Notes: generated by a model not told the origin, from the sequence alone. Counted from the stretch's first letter, positions 18,437 to 27,349 are shown. The stretch: DNA of 64,000 nucleotides from an uncultured Aquimarina sp. (GCA_947500505.1 CANMSL010000001.1:124001-188000), one strand, 5' to 3'. Translations and numbers: made by a program.

Positions 18437-19654
18437 ATGCAAAAGAATAAATTGTACATTATAACTATCGGTATTATTTTTCTAGCTGTAATTTTATATG
18501 TTGCTTTTTATTCAAAAAAAACAAACCACAATGATGACTATATTCATATCACTCCGATTGCAACCCACATTAATGGAATGGAATTTATTGACACTAGTAC
18601 CTGTATAGAGTGTCATCAACAAATCGTGGAGGATCATTATAAGACAGCACATTTTAACTCGTTTCAACCTGCAAATGAAAATACTATCAAAGGTAGTTTC
18701 GAAGAAGGCAACAACAGCTTTAATTTAAATGACAAAGTCACCTTTGATTTTGTAGAAAAAGATTCTGGCTTTTACCAGGAACCCGTATTCAAAAATCAAA
18801 AAACTCCTTTTTATTCAGCTAAAATGGATATAGTAGTAGGTTCTGGAACTAAAGGTCAGTCTTACTTGATGTGGAACCATACTAGTTTGTTCCAATTACA
18901 GGCTTCGTACTTTACTCCTACAGATAGCTGGATTAATAGTCCGGGCGCTCCAGATCAATTAGCTCCAGCCAGACCAGTTTTAGGACGCTGTCTGGAATGC
19001 CATACTACCTATGCCCAGAACATCTCAGAGAATAAAAACGGCAACCAATTTCACAGAGAAAACTTAGTCTACGGAATTGATTGTCAACGTTGTCACGGAC
19101 CGGTAAAAGAACATGTAAAGTATCACAAACAAAATCCTCTGGAGAAGGTTGCCAAACACATCATAAAGTATAGCTCTTTATCCAGGCAGCAACGATTAGA
19201 CGCTTGTGCATTATGTCACTCAGGTCTAAGAACAGAAACCGCAGAAAGTGCTTTTTCTTTTATGGTCAGTGATACATTAAAGAAGTTTTCTTTTCCTGAT
19301 TATGATGAATCAAGTCTTGAAGAATTGGATGTACACGGTAATCAATATGGATTATTGTCAGCTAGTGAATGCTTCAAAAAAAGTAATTTTTTGGACTGTA
19401 CAACTTGTCATAATCCTCATAAAAATGAAAGAGGGAATTTTGATTCATTTAATCAAAAATGCCTAGATTGTCACGGCACCTCAAAAAATCCTATTAATTG
19501 TTCTAGTGACCAAAAAGAAATTAATAAGATGAGCAACAATTGTATCCAATGTCATATGCCTTTGGTTAAAAGTAAGACGATGAAAATAAAAACACCTGAA
19601 GGCGATGAGATCTCAGTAGATGTAAGAACCCATTTAATAGGCATTTATAAGTAA
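18437..19654 (+). CDS. Membrane-anchored seven-heme cytochrome c
   Basis: 405 residues. An uncleaved N-terminal anchor lies at about residues 7-25. Seven CxxCH heme-binding motifs are spread over the rest: CIECH (near 56), CLECH, CQRCH, CALCH, CTTCH, CLDCH and CIQCH. The protein would face the periplasm and need the cytochrome c maturation system. Multiheme proteins of this layout move electrons or reduce nitrogen or sulfur compounds. No reductase-specific motif is visible, so the redox partner is unknown. It stands 131 bases after dnaE and has no operon partner. Confidence 0.88.
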   Translation: MQKNKLYIITIGIIFLAVILYVAFYSKKTNHNDDYIHITPIATHINGMEFIDTSTCIECHQQIVEDHYKTAHFNSFQPANENTIKGSFEEGNNSFNLNDKVTFDFVEKDSGFYQEPVFKNQKTPFYSAKMDIVVGSGTKGQSYLMWNHTSLFQLQASYFTPTDSWINSPGAPDQLAPARPVLGRCLECHTTYAQNISENKNGNQFHRENLVYGIDCQRCHGPVKEHVKYHKQNPLEKVAKHIIKYSSLSRQQRLDACALCHSGLRTETAESAFSFMVSDTLKKFSFPDYDESSLEELDVHGNQYGLLSASECFKKSNFLDCTTCHNPHKNERGNFDSFNQKCLDCHGTSKNPINCSSDQKEINKMSNNCIQCHMPLVKSKTMKIKTPEGDEISVDVRTHLIGIYK

Positions 19655-19672
19655 AAGATTGATACAGAAAGT

Positions 19673-20032
19673 TTAGTCAAAAAAACTTCTAGCCCAATTT
19701 TCAGCTTCATAAAGTTCTTTAAAAAAAGTAAAAGCTTCATTCCACAAAGGCTGTTCCTGTAAAGCCCTTTTTATTTCTTCCGGGTTTTTAGAAACAATAG
19801 CAAAACCTATCATATTTTTCAATATTCGCCCACTATAAACATTCAGATCTATATCGTGAGGGAATTTTCTGTGCGTAATGAATATAAAATTCGTTCCTTT
19901 ATAATATGTCTCAAGATGATCCGTAATCTCCGCCGCGGTTTCCATAGTAATTGCAGAATTAGGCTTCATCTCTAAGATTGCGTGACATTCTTTAAAAACA
20001 AGATTACAATATTGAAGTTCTATCTTTTTCAT
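19673..20032 (-). CDS. STAS/SpoIIAA-like hypothetical protein
   Basis: 119 residues, no signal peptide. The alternation of strands and helices (CHAILEMKPNSAITMETAAEITDHL, then FIFITHRKF and NMIGFAIVSKNPEEIKRAL) resembles the SpoIIAA-like/STAS fold. This resemblance is weak and only structural. Single gene, convergent with the cytochrome gene. Function unknown. Confidence 0.65.
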   Translation of the reverse strand: MKKIELQYCNLVFKECHAILEMKPNSAITMETAAEITDHLETYYKGTNFIFITHRKFPHDIDLNVYSGRILKNMIGFAIVSKNPEEIKRALQEQPLWNEAFTFFKELYEAENWARSFFD

Positions 20033-20256
20033 TAGATTTTTTACAACTGTAAATATAATGTTAATTTTTTACCAACGTTATATCATCTTTATTGTGTTTC
20101 TTTAATAAGTTAGGTAGTCTCATATTGTATAAAACTAAAGATTACATCATTTATTCTTCACCTGTTTATTTTAATATTATATTTGGTATTAGAAAATTCA
20201 ATAACCATATAGTCAAAACAAATATTATGGCTGTAAGTTTTGGAAGAATTATTGAC

Positions 20257-20264
20257 TAATTTTG
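20257..20264 (+). promoter_or_regulatory. Candidate -7 element for trxA
   Basis: TAATTTTG matches TAnnTTTG, 42 bases upstream of the trxA ATG. The -33 element is not evident at normal spacing. Confidence 0.4.
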
Positions 20265-20306
20265 TAGAATTAAAATGTATAAGAATTTTTTAAATATAAA
20301 ATAACT

Positions 20307-20624
20307 ATGGCACTAGAAATAACAGATGCTACTTTTGATGAAGTAGTACTTAAAAGCGATAAACCGGTATTAGTTGATTTTTGGGCAGCATGGTGTGGTC
20401 CCTGTAGAATGGTGGGACCGATCATCGAACAAATCAGCGAAGAATATGATGGAAAAGCCGTTGTAGGTAAAGTTGACGTAGATGCAAATCAAGAATTTGC
20501 TGCAAAATACGGTGTTAGAAACATTCCGACCGTATTAGTTTTCCAAAACGGAGAAGTAGTTGGCCGTCAAGTAGGAGTTTCTCCTAAAAATGTATACGCC
20601 GAAGCTTTAGATTCATTGATCTAA
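20307..20624 (+). CDS. trxA: Thioredoxin
   Basis: 105 residues with the active site WAAWCGPCRM near residue 30 and the cis-proline loop RNIPTVLVF near residue 72. It is a standard cytosolic disulfide reductant without a signal peptide. It is monocistronic: a -7-like element precedes it and a terminator follows 19 bases after the stop. Confidence 0.96.
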   Translation: MALEITDATFDEVVLKSDKPVLVDFWAAWCGPCRMVGPIIEQISEEYDGKAVVGKVDVDANQEFAAKYGVRNIPTVLVFQNGEVVGRQVGVSPKNVYAEALDSLI

Positions 20625-20643
20625 GAAATGGTATTATCAATAA

Positions 20644-20673
20644 TAAGGGTTGGCAGATTGTCAACCCTTTTTT
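20644..20673 (+). terminator. trxA terminator
   Basis: AAGGGTTG pairs with CAACCCTT around a 9-nt loop, followed by seven T. Confidence 0.85.
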
Positions 20674-20748
20674 TATATAAAATAAATTAGTAATACGTAT
20701 ATTGTTTGCTTTTAATACTGCATTAGCGATTATATAATCAAAAGGATA

Positions 20749-21678
20749 ATGAAAATCCAAAATGAAATAAATAAAACAGGTGGTTTTACAAACCTTGAGC
20801 TTTTAGCAAAGCAGGTAGTAGAAGGATTTATTTCTGGAATGCATAAAAGTCCTTTTCACGGGTTTTCTGCAGAGTTTGCAGAGCATAAAGTTTATAATCA
20901 AGGTGAAAGTACTAAGCATATCGACTGGAAACTTTATGCCAAAACTGATAAGCTATTCACTAAAAGATACGAAGAAGAAACCAATCTAAGATGTCATATC
21001 ATCATTGACAATTCATCTTCTATGCATTATCCTGAGGTAAAAGAACATCATTTGGGTTCGCTAAATAAGATTAGTTTTTCTGTTCTTGCCACTGCTTGTT
21101 TGATGAATATCTTAAAGAAACAAAGAGACGCCATCGGTCTCAGCATTTATAGCGATACCTACGATTATTATACCCAGGAAAAAGGTAGTGAAAGACATCA
21201 TCAAATGCTTTTGAGCAAATTAAGTCAGATCGTTACCTCTACACCAGACACAAAAAATACAGACACTTATACCTTTTTACATCAGATTGCAGAAAAAATC
21301 CATCGTAGATCACTGATCTTCCTGTTTACAGATATGTTACAAGCGACTTCGAGCCCCGAAAAACTATTTGAAGCACTGAGACATCTTAAATATAATAAGC
21401 ATGAAGTGGTTTTGTTTCACACTTTTGATAGTACTAAAGAATTAAATTTTGATTTTAACAATCGTCCTACCCGATTTATTGATGTAGAAACAGGTGAACA
21501 TGTAAATTTGTATGCTGACAATATAAAAGAAAATTATCAAAAAGCTGTTGCTTCGTATTTTTACGAATTAAAACTAAAGTGTTCTCAATATAAAATAAAA
21601 TATGTAGAAGCAGATATTACTAAAGATTTTGATAAAATTCTTACTACCTATTTGGTTGAAAGGCAGAAATTTGTATAA
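20749..21678 (+). CDS. DUF58 domain-containing protein
   Basis: 309 residues. The DUF58 signature lies at about residues 35-75 (GFSAEFAEHKVYNQGESTKHIDWKLYAKTDKLF). A von Willebrand A-like MIDAS motif DNSSSMH follows near residue 83. In many bacteria these proteins are encoded with MoxR ATPases and BatA/BatD proteins and act with chaperone-like complexes at the membrane. Here it is separated from any such partner within the window. It is the last backbone protein gene before tRNA-Asp. Confidence 0.92.
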   Translation: MKIQNEINKTGGFTNLELLAKQVVEGFISGMHKSPFHGFSAEFAEHKVYNQGESTKHIDWKLYAKTDKLFTKRYEEETNLRCHIIIDNSSSMHYPEVKEHHLGSLNKISFSVLATACLMNILKKQRDAIGLSIYSDTYDYYTQEKGSERHHQMLLSKLSQIVTSTPDTKNTDTYTFLHQIAEKIHRRSLIFLFTDMLQATSSPEKLFEALRHLKYNKHEVVLFHTFDSTKELNFDFNNRPTRFIDVETGEHVNLYADNIKENYQKAVASYFYELKLKCSQYKIKYVEADITKDFDKILTTYLVERQKFV

Positions 21679-21715
21679 ATTGAAAAAATTAACTCAAAAA
21701 AAATTGAAAAAACAT

Positions 21716-21745
21716 TTGCGGGTATTAAAATGAGGTGTATATTTG
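21716..21745 (+). promoter_or_regulatory. Promoter of tRNA-Asp
   Basis: TTG, exactly 19 nt, then TATATTTG: an ideal match to the Bacteroidetes consensus TTG-N19-TAnnTTTG, ending 18 bases before the tRNA 5' end. Confidence 0.8.
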
Positions 21746-21763
21746 CATCCGCAATAAGGCAAT

Positions 21764-21837
21764 GGTCTGGTAGTTCAGTTGGTTAGAATACCTGCCTGTC
21801 ACGCAGGGGGTCGCGGGTTCGAGTCCCGTCCAGACCG
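21764..21837 (+). tRNA. tRNA-Asp (anticodon GTC)
   Basis: 74 bases fold as a canonical cloverleaf. The acceptor stem GGTCTGG pairs with CCAGACC at 21830-21836. The anticodon arm CCTGC-CTGTCAC-GCAGG carries GTC at 21798-21800. The T-loop GGTTCGAGTCC is intact, and the discriminator is G. CCA is not encoded. A consensus promoter lies upstream and a terminator downstream. The G+C-richer island begins just after it, which fits use of the tRNA 3' end as an integration site. Confidence 0.98.
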
Positions 21838-21846
21838 CGAAATTGC

Positions 21847-21879
21847 AAAAGCTTCAACTAACATTGAGGCTTTTTTTTT
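21847..21879 (+). terminator. tRNA-Asp terminator
   Basis: An 11-bp stem (AAAAGCTTCAA with TTGAGGCTTTT, one G-U) and a 6-nt loop are followed by a run of T. Confidence 0.8.
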
Positions 21880-22077
21880 GCAATGAACAAAGTTGTGTTG
21901 GATCAAGATGGATCAACACCAATTGTTGTGTTTATGCAAATATTCTAGTTAATCTAAAAAGGAAGGACTCGTTTTAATTAGCAACTGATTTATTCTAAAG
22001 GATACAGATGATGCATCCGATGACACAGGTAATCCCTGAACAATTGTTAAATTTAATTGAAAATACAAACAAACAAA
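21880..22077. other. Left-boundary stretch of the island, non-coding
   Basis: No gene is convincing here. A 22-codon open frame (MNKVVLDQDGSTP) near 21883 ends quickly. An imperfect inverted repeat GTGTTGGATC / GATCAACAC lies around 21894-21918. The stretch separates backbone from island and would include the left attachment site if the element inserted at tRNA-Asp. Confidence 0.4.
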
Positions 22078-22107
22078 GTTCGATGTCGAACTATTTTATT
22101 ATGTTTG
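22078..22107 (+). promoter_or_regulatory. marR promoter with overlapping operator
   Basis: The inverted repeat GTTCGATGTCGAAC (22078-22091) is followed by TATGTTTG (22100-22107), a match to TAnnTTTG. The -33 position falls inside the inverted repeat, where TTC sits 18 nt upstream of the -7 box. This is the geometry expected for an autorepressing MarR protein. Related repeats lie before the next two transcription units. Confidence 0.6.
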
Positions 22108-22130
22108 TATCAAATTTTATAAAAATAACT

Positions 22131-22556
22131 ATGAAATTACCCATAGAAATAGAATTAGGAAGAACCACGAGCCGTTTTTTCTGGTCCTTGCAGAACAAGA
22201 CCAATGGACTGCTCAAACCCTTTGGAATGACCACCGAACAATGGCGATTGCTTATGCTCATAAGCTTTAACGAAGGTGCGGACCAACAATTTCTGGCAGA
22301 TGAAACCCTAAAGGCGAAGTCCTCTATAGCTGCATTAATGAAGAATATGGGAAAAGCAGGACTCATTGCACGTGTACCAGACCCAAACGATGGTCGCAAT
22401 AAATGTGTCTATCTTACCGATAAAGGCAGAGCACTTGCAGAACAAGGGCGAGCAATATTGACAGCAGAAGGAAAAAAAGTGCTGGAAGGACAAGATAAAA
22501 AGGACTTAGAAAAGATAATTTCTGTATTAAGCGAGCTAACAGAAAAGATGCTTTAA
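22131..22556 (+). CDS. MarR family transcriptional regulator
   Basis: 141 residues from the ATG at 22131, the normal MarR length. An in-frame ATG at 22008 would add 41 atypical residues and run through the promoter. The winged helix includes TEQWRLLMLISF, the recognition helix KSSIAALMKNMGKAGLI and the wing RVPDPNDGRNKCVYLTDKG with its conserved Asp-Arg. It is the first gene of the island and most likely controls the RND operon downstream, since the same inverted repeat precedes both. Confidence 0.9.
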   Translation: MKLPIEIELGRTTSRFFWSLQNKTNGLLKPFGMTTEQWRLLMLISFNEGADQQFLADETLKAKSSIAALMKNMGKAGLIARVPDPNDGRNKCVYLTDKGRALAEQGRAILTAEGKKVLEGQDKKDLEKIISVLSELTEKML

Positions 22557-22578
22557 AAAAATTTATCTAATTCTAATA

Positions 22579-22592
22579 GTTCGATAACGAAC
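22579..22592. promoter_or_regulatory. Second inverted-repeat operator (MarR-type)
   Basis: GTTCGATAACGAAC: half-sites GTTCG/CGAAC around ATAA. It lies 14 bases upstream of the ATG at 22607. The 17 bases AGTTCGATAACGAACCA recur identically at 27335-27351. Confidence 0.55.
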
Positions 22593-22606
22593 CATAAATA
22601 AAAATT

Positions 22607-23020
22607 ATGAACGAAAATCAAGACATAACAAACGATGCAATTACTGATGCCCCTATTGCCTGTAATGGTATCGAAATGCGACTTATCGATTACCTAAAAC
22701 CAAATAAGTCTTTTGTCCTATTTTTTACAGGTGATAGACCTACCATCGATGAATCTCATTTAACCTACCAATTATACGACCATATAGCCAGCAATTTAAT
22801 TGATGTGCTGCAACCTGTCATTATTACAAAACTTGTCCCTATTGGTTTAAAAGACAGAGAGGTAGTCTTGGACTTAGAGGGTGTTGTTTTTAAAGCATTC
22901 AATATTTCTGAAATGCCAAAAATCGCTTTCGTAAGTGACCAAAAAGTTCTGGAAACTTTCGAACAAACAACGGCGCAAGAACTATTAAAATATATAAAGT
23001 CTAACCAGTTACTAAAATAA
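22607..23020 (+). CDS. Hypothetical cytosolic protein at head of RND operon
   Basis: 137 residues without a signal peptide. The central part (KSFVLFFTGDRP, then LQPVIITKLVPIGL and MPKIAFVSDQKVLETF) alternates strands and helices. It is reminiscent of the thioredoxin-like C-terminal domain of flavin aromatic hydroxylases, but no redox CxxC is present. I do not recognise a family. It lies between marR and the adaptor gene, with a five-base gap to the latter, so it is probably co-regulated with the pump. Confidence 0.75.
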   Translation: MNENQDITNDAITDAPIACNGIEMRLIDYLKPNKSFVLFFTGDRPTIDESHLTYQLYDHIASNLIDVLQPVIITKLVPIGLKDREVVLDLEGVVFKAFNISEMPKIAFVSDQKVLETFEQTTAQELLKYIKSNQLLK

Positions 23021-23025
23021 AAGCT

Positions 23026-24111
23026 ATGAAAACACGTAACACATTTATCCTAATACTACTGCCATTACTCTTTTGGCAGTGTGGCGAAGAGCCTAAACAA
23101 GAAAAAAAGAAAAGGGATTACAAAGAATTCCAAGTCCTGACCGTACAACCGGAAGAAGTCCAAAGCACCTTAAACCTCACCGGTCGAATCGTTCCGCTAC
23201 AAAAGGTAGATATTATTGCCGAGGTACAGGGAACGGCGAGAAACACGGGCAAAAACTTTGAAGAAGGCACAAGCTTCAAGAAAGGTCAGCTCTTACTGAG
23301 TATAGACGATAGCAAATTTCGTTACAACCTCAATGCGCAAAAAAGCCAGTTTATGAGTGCACTGGTCAATGCTATGGCAGATGTACAACTGGATTATCCG
23401 GACCAGTTCCCAAAATGGAATACATTTTTACAATCCATTGACGTAAAAAAGCCATTGCCCGAACTTCCTGAAACCGACAACCAGCAGCTAAAAAACTTTC
23501 TGAACAATAAGAACATCTACAATCTCTATTACAGCATCAAAAGCCAAGAGGAAACCTTACGCGACTATCGCATTTATGCCCCTTTTTCGGGTAGTGTTAC
23601 AATGGCGATGATAGACGTGGGCGATTTGGTACGTCCCGGCACAAAACTGGGCGAGTTCATTAGAACCGATGTTTATGAAGTAAAGGCTGCGGTTACCGCC
23701 AGCGAAGTCAAGCAATTCGATATCGGTCAAGACGTAGAGCTCTACGTGCGGAACATCGACCAAAAAGTTACCGCCAAAATCAAACGTATTGGCACTTCGG
23801 TAGACGCCGGTACACAGGCCGTGAACATTTTCTTGGAAGTACCCGGTAAAGACCTAAAGGAAGGAATGTATGTCGAGGCCAACTTTGTAAAAGGTTCTTT
23901 TAACAATGCCCTTGAAGTGGATAAAGACTTGATTTCAAGAGAAAATCGAGTATATGTAATTAAAGATTCCACAGTCGTAGCGAAAGAAATTAAAGTTCTT
24001 CAAACCAGGGAAAACAAAAGTGTCATCACTGGGCTTGATAAAGGTGACCAGATGATTACCGAAAAAGTAACGAACCCTATTGCCGGTATCAAGGCAGTAC
24101 CAAAAGCATAA
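23026..24111 (+). CDS. RND efflux periplasmic adaptor (lipoprotein)
   Basis: 361 residues. The lipobox LFWQC near residue 19 indicates a lipidated membrane-fusion protein. The barrel-sandwich halves (VDIIAEVQGTARNTGKNFEEGTSF near 62 and YRIYAPFSGSVTMAMIDVGDLV near 180) flank a helical hairpin. Beta-barrel and membrane-proximal domains follow. It links the inner-membrane permease at 24117 to the outer-membrane TolC-type protein at 27375. The permease starts five bases after its stop. Confidence 0.93.
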   Translation: MKTRNTFILILLPLLFWQCGEEPKQEKKKRDYKEFQVLTVQPEEVQSTLNLTGRIVPLQKVDIIAEVQGTARNTGKNFEEGTSFKKGQLLLSIDDSKFRYNLNAQKSQFMSALVNAMADVQLDYPDQFPKWNTFLQSIDVKKPLPELPETDNQQLKNFLNNKNIYNLYYSIKSQEETLRDYRIYAPFSGSVTMAMIDVGDLVRPGTKLGEFIRTDVYEVKAAVTASEVKQFDIGQDVELYVRNIDQKVTAKIKRIGTSVDAGTQAVNIFLEVPGKDLKEGMYVEANFVKGSFNNALEVDKDLISRENRVYVIKDSTVVAKEIKVLQTRENKSVITGLDKGDQMITEKVTNPIAGIKAVPKA

Positions 24112-24116
24112 ATACG

Positions 24117-27100
24117 ATGAAGAGTTTAATCACATTTTTTATAAAAAGACCCACATTGGTCAACTTGGCAATGTTCCTGCTTTTGGGACTGGGCATTATG
24201 AAAATGCTACAGACGCAGAACACCAATTTCCCAAAGCAAAAAACGCGCTTTGTGGATGTTACGGTTGCATTCCCTGGCGCTAGCCCTTCCGAAGTAGAAG
24301 AAGGAATAACCATAAAAGTGGAAGATAATCTTGAAGGTATTGAGGGCATCGACCGTGTATCTTCTACATCACAAGATAATAAGGCAACCATTGAAGTTGA
24401 ACTGACCGAAGCCGCCGATGCCGATAAGATGCTCGTGGAAGTCAAAAATGCCGTGGATAAGATTACCAATTTCCCCGACGGTGTTGAACCCGCAGCGGTG
24501 ACGAAAAGAGACCCACAAGATTTAACGGTAAGTTTCGGAATTATGTCGGAAACGGCATCACTCACCGAAATTAAGGACATCGCCAAACAAATCGAAGATG
24601 ATTTTTTGGCACAGCCCGGATTATCACAGGTGGTGATTCAAGGGGTTCCCGATGAAGAAATAGAAATACGCTTACGCGAAAACGATTTGCGTGCCTACAA
24701 TCTGAGCTTTCAACAGGTAAGTGCAGCTGTGCAAGCAGCCAACTTGGAAACTTTTGGCGGCACCATCGAGAATACCAATCAGGTCATAAACATCAAGACC
24801 GACAATAAAGGCTACTATGCCAATGACCTTAAAAACATCATCATCGTTGCCAGAGACAACGGCCAAACGGTTTATTTGAAAGACGTTGCAGATATCGTTG
24901 ACCAATTTAAAGACGATGCCACAGGGCGATATTTCAAGGACAACCGTATCATTTCGATGACCACCTACACGCTCAATTCAGAGGACATACTTGCCAATGC
25001 TGAATTTATCAAAAATTATATCAAGGAATATAATGAAACGCATAAAGGGGTTCAATTAAAAATATTGGAAGATGGTACGGTCAACCTTAAAAGTCGAATC
25101 AGTACGATGGTATCCAACTTTATTGTCGGTATGCTCTTGGTATTAATTGTTTTGGCACTGTTTCTAGACCGCTATCTGGCAATGTGGGTGGCTGTAGGTA
25201 TTCCCGTTTCCTTGTTAGGGATGTTCCTTTTGACAGATATTCAAGATATGACCATCAACGTAGTATCCCTATTCGGATTTATTCTGGTGCTGGGCATTCT
25301 GGTGGACGATGCCGTGGTAGTCGGCGAGAATATCTACCGTCACGCCAAGGAACTGGGCAAAAAGCCTATAAAAGCAGCGATTGATGGAACAATGGAAATG
25401 ATTTCGCCGGTTATCATCTCTTTGATGACAACCGCTACCGCTTTCGCAATGTTTATGTTTTTACCTGAGCAGGTAGGCGAATTTTTTCAGGAAGTTGCCT
25501 TCGTGGTCATCGCCGTACTGGCAATCGCCATTATAGAAACCTTTATCATATTGCCAGGCCACGTAGGTCACGCCAAAGGGATAAAGGAAGACATTAAATT
25601 GACCAAGGTCGAAAAATGGTCCACACAGGCAATGGAATGGGCAAGGGATAATCGCTTTATGCACGCCTTCAACTTTGCGGTAATGAAAGGAAAAAGAATA
25701 CGGGTCTTGACCATTGTTGTTTTTATTGGTCTATTGGTCGGTGCCGTTGCCCTGATTCCATTAGGTGCGTTAGGATTTACCTTTTTCCCCAACATCGACG
25801 ATGATGCCGTTTTTGTCGAAATGGAACTGCCACCGGGAACACCGGTAGAAGTTACCAAACAAAAATTGATGTCTATCGAAGAGGCCGTCTGGGAAGTGAA
25901 CAAAGAATATTCCGAAGGGCGTGAAGATGGTGAGGATATCGTTAGATATGTGGAAGTCATTACAGGACCGCTCGATAATCAGGGTGAGGTCAAGATTACT
26001 TTTTTAAATGGCGAACAGCGTGGTATCAGTTCTTTTGAAATATCGAATTCCATTGCGGAAGCCGCACCAGAGATTCCCGAAGCTACAAGATTAATATATG
26101 GATTGGGGGCTACCGCTTCCCTATTTGGGCTGCCCGTTTCCTTTGCCCTGAAAAGTTATGATTTGGACGAAGTGCGCGCTGCAAAAGAGGAACTCAAAAC
26201 AGCGATGCGCGAGGTTGAAGGGCTACGTGATGTTTCGGATACCGATTTAAAGGGCATCAAGGAATATCAAATCCGATTGAAGCCCAATGCAGAATTACTG
26301 GGCTTGAGTCTTTCAGGTGTGATGGCACAAATCCGTTCCGCATTTTTTGGTGTCGAAGCACAGAGTCTTCAGCGTGGCGATGAGGAAGTCGAAATTTGGT
26401 TGCGTTACCCAAAAGAAGGCCGTGAGAGCAAGCAACAATTATTGGATATGCGTATCAGCGGACAGAACGGAAGCAGTTACACCTTAAGTGAAATCGCCTA
26501 CATCGAAGAAGAAGTCGGCAACCTGACCATTGACCATTTAGATGGTCAGCGTGAGATACGTGTGGAAGCAAACGTAGCGAACAAAGACGTATCCGCACCG
26601 CAGGTCATTGGTACTATTGAGAGCGAAGTCTTACCAAAGATTTTAGAAAAATATCCATCGGTTACCTATTCCGTTGAAGGTCAAAGTCGCCAGGCTTTTA
26701 AGCTTATCGACGCGATGGCCATTGTCGGACCGGTAATCCTATTGCTCATCTTTACGTTAATAGTTTTTAACTGTAACTCTTTTGCGCAAGCGGGAATGAT
26801 ATTCTTACTCTTTCCTTTTGCATTGATTGGTGTGATAATCGGCCATTTCATCCACAGCGAGGCGTTGAACATTTTCAGCCTTATCGGTACCATTGCCCTT
26901 ATTGGTGTCTTTGTCAACAACACCTTGGTCTATATATCCACGCTCAATGACCTCTTAACAGAAGGCAAAGACTTTATGGATGCTGTGAAAGAAGCGGCCT
27001 TCAGTAGATTCAGACCAATTGTTTTAACGACCATCACAACGGTTGCAGGTCTGGGACCTCTAATTTTCTCTACCAGTTTAAGCGCACAATTCCTAAAAGG

Positions 27101-27290
27101 ACCTGCCATTGCAATTGCTTATGGCTTGTTGTTCGGTCTGTTCAACGTGTTGTTCCTTATGCCAATTTTCTTGATAAACCTGAACAAATTCAGGGTATTC
27201 TGGGCAGAAAAAGTACAGGGTAAAAAAGATGTTAGGCGTGCCGAATTAGAACCTGCCGTAAAACTGGCAATGGCCAATAAAGAAGAATAA
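24117..27290 (+). CDS. RND efflux permease
   Basis: 1057 residues, full length, with the RND topology of 12 membrane helices and two large periplasmic loops. The N-terminal FIKRPTLVNLAMF is typical. The helix 4 proton-relay motif GILVDDAVVVGENIYRHAKELG lies near residue 394. VFVNNTLVYISTLND near 935 corresponds to the partner helix 10 region. It is a proton-driven exporter of unknown substrate. Together with the adaptor and TolC-type protein it forms a tripartite pump under the MarR-type control inferred for this region. Confidence 0.95.
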   Translation: MKSLITFFIKRPTLVNLAMFLLLGLGIMKMLQTQNTNFPKQKTRFVDVTVAFPGASPSEVEEGITIKVEDNLEGIEGIDRVSSTSQDNKATIEVELTEAADADKMLVEVKNAVDKITNFPDGVEPAAVTKRDPQDLTVSFGIMSETASLTEIKDIAKQIEDDFLAQPGLSQVVIQGVPDEEIEIRLRENDLRAYNLSFQQVSAAVQAANLETFGGTIENTNQVINIKTDNKGYYANDLKNIIIVARDNGQTVYLKDVADIVDQFKDDATGRYFKDNRIISMTTYTLNSEDILANAEFIKNYIKEYNETHKGVQLKILEDGTVNLKSRISTMVSNFIVGMLLVLIVLALFLDRYLAMWVAVGIPVSLLGMFLLTDIQDMTINVVSLFGFILVLGILVDDAVVVGENIYRHAKELGKKPIKAAIDGTMEMISPVIISLMTTATAFAMFMFLPEQVGEFFQEVAFVVIAVLAIAIIETFIILPGHVGHAKGIKEDIKLTKVEKWSTQAMEWARDNRFMHAFNFAVMKGKRIRVLTIVVFIGLLVGAVALIPLGALGFTFFPNIDDDAVFVEMELPPGTPVEVTKQKLMSIEEAVWEVNKEYSEGREDGEDIVRYVEVITGPLDNQGEVKITFLNGEQRGISSFEISNSIAEAAPEIPEATRLIYGLGATASLFGLPVSFALKSYDLDEVRAAKEELKTAMREVEGLRDVSDTDLKGIKEYQIRLKPNAELLGLSLSGVMAQIRSAFFGVEAQSLQRGDEEVEIWLRYPKEGRESKQQLLDMRISGQNGSSYTLSEIAYIEEEVGNLTIDHLDGQREIRVEANVANKDVSAPQVIGTIESEVLPKILEKYPSVTYSVEGQSRQAFKLIDAMAIVGPVILLLIFTLIVFNCNSFAQAGMIFLLFPFALIGVIIGHFIHSEALNIFSLIGTIALIGVFVNNTLVYISTLNDLLTEGKDFMDAVKEAAFSRFRPIVLTTITTVAGLGPLIFSTSLSAQFLKGPAIAIAYGLLFGLFNVLFLMPIFLINLNKFRVFWAEKVQGKKDVRRAELEPAVKLAMANKEE

Positions 27291-27335
27291 AGTATAAAAT
27301 GAAACAATTGGGATGGCGCATATCCATTCCATAAA

Positions 27336-27349
27336 GTTCGATAACGAAC
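27336..27349. promoter_or_regulatory. Third inverted-repeat operator (MarR-type)
   Basis: GTTCGATAACGAAC is identical to the site at 22579-22592, in the 84-base gap between permease and tolC-like gene, 25 bases before the ATG at 27375. It suggests an internal, separately controlled transcript. Confidence 0.55.

Noticed and set aside
21894..21918. Imperfect inverted repeat GTGTTGGATC / GATCAACAC after tRNA-Asp considered as an attachment or operator site.
   Set aside because: One bulged base and no second copy in the window; evidence too weak for a feature of its own.
24089..24586. A 165-codon open frame on the minus strand.
   Set aside because: It overlaps the N-terminal part of the RND permease, which has clear motifs; the minus-strand product is low-complexity Ser-rich.
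25568..25960. A 130-codon minus-strand open frame.
   Set aside because: Antisense of the permease; no family motif.
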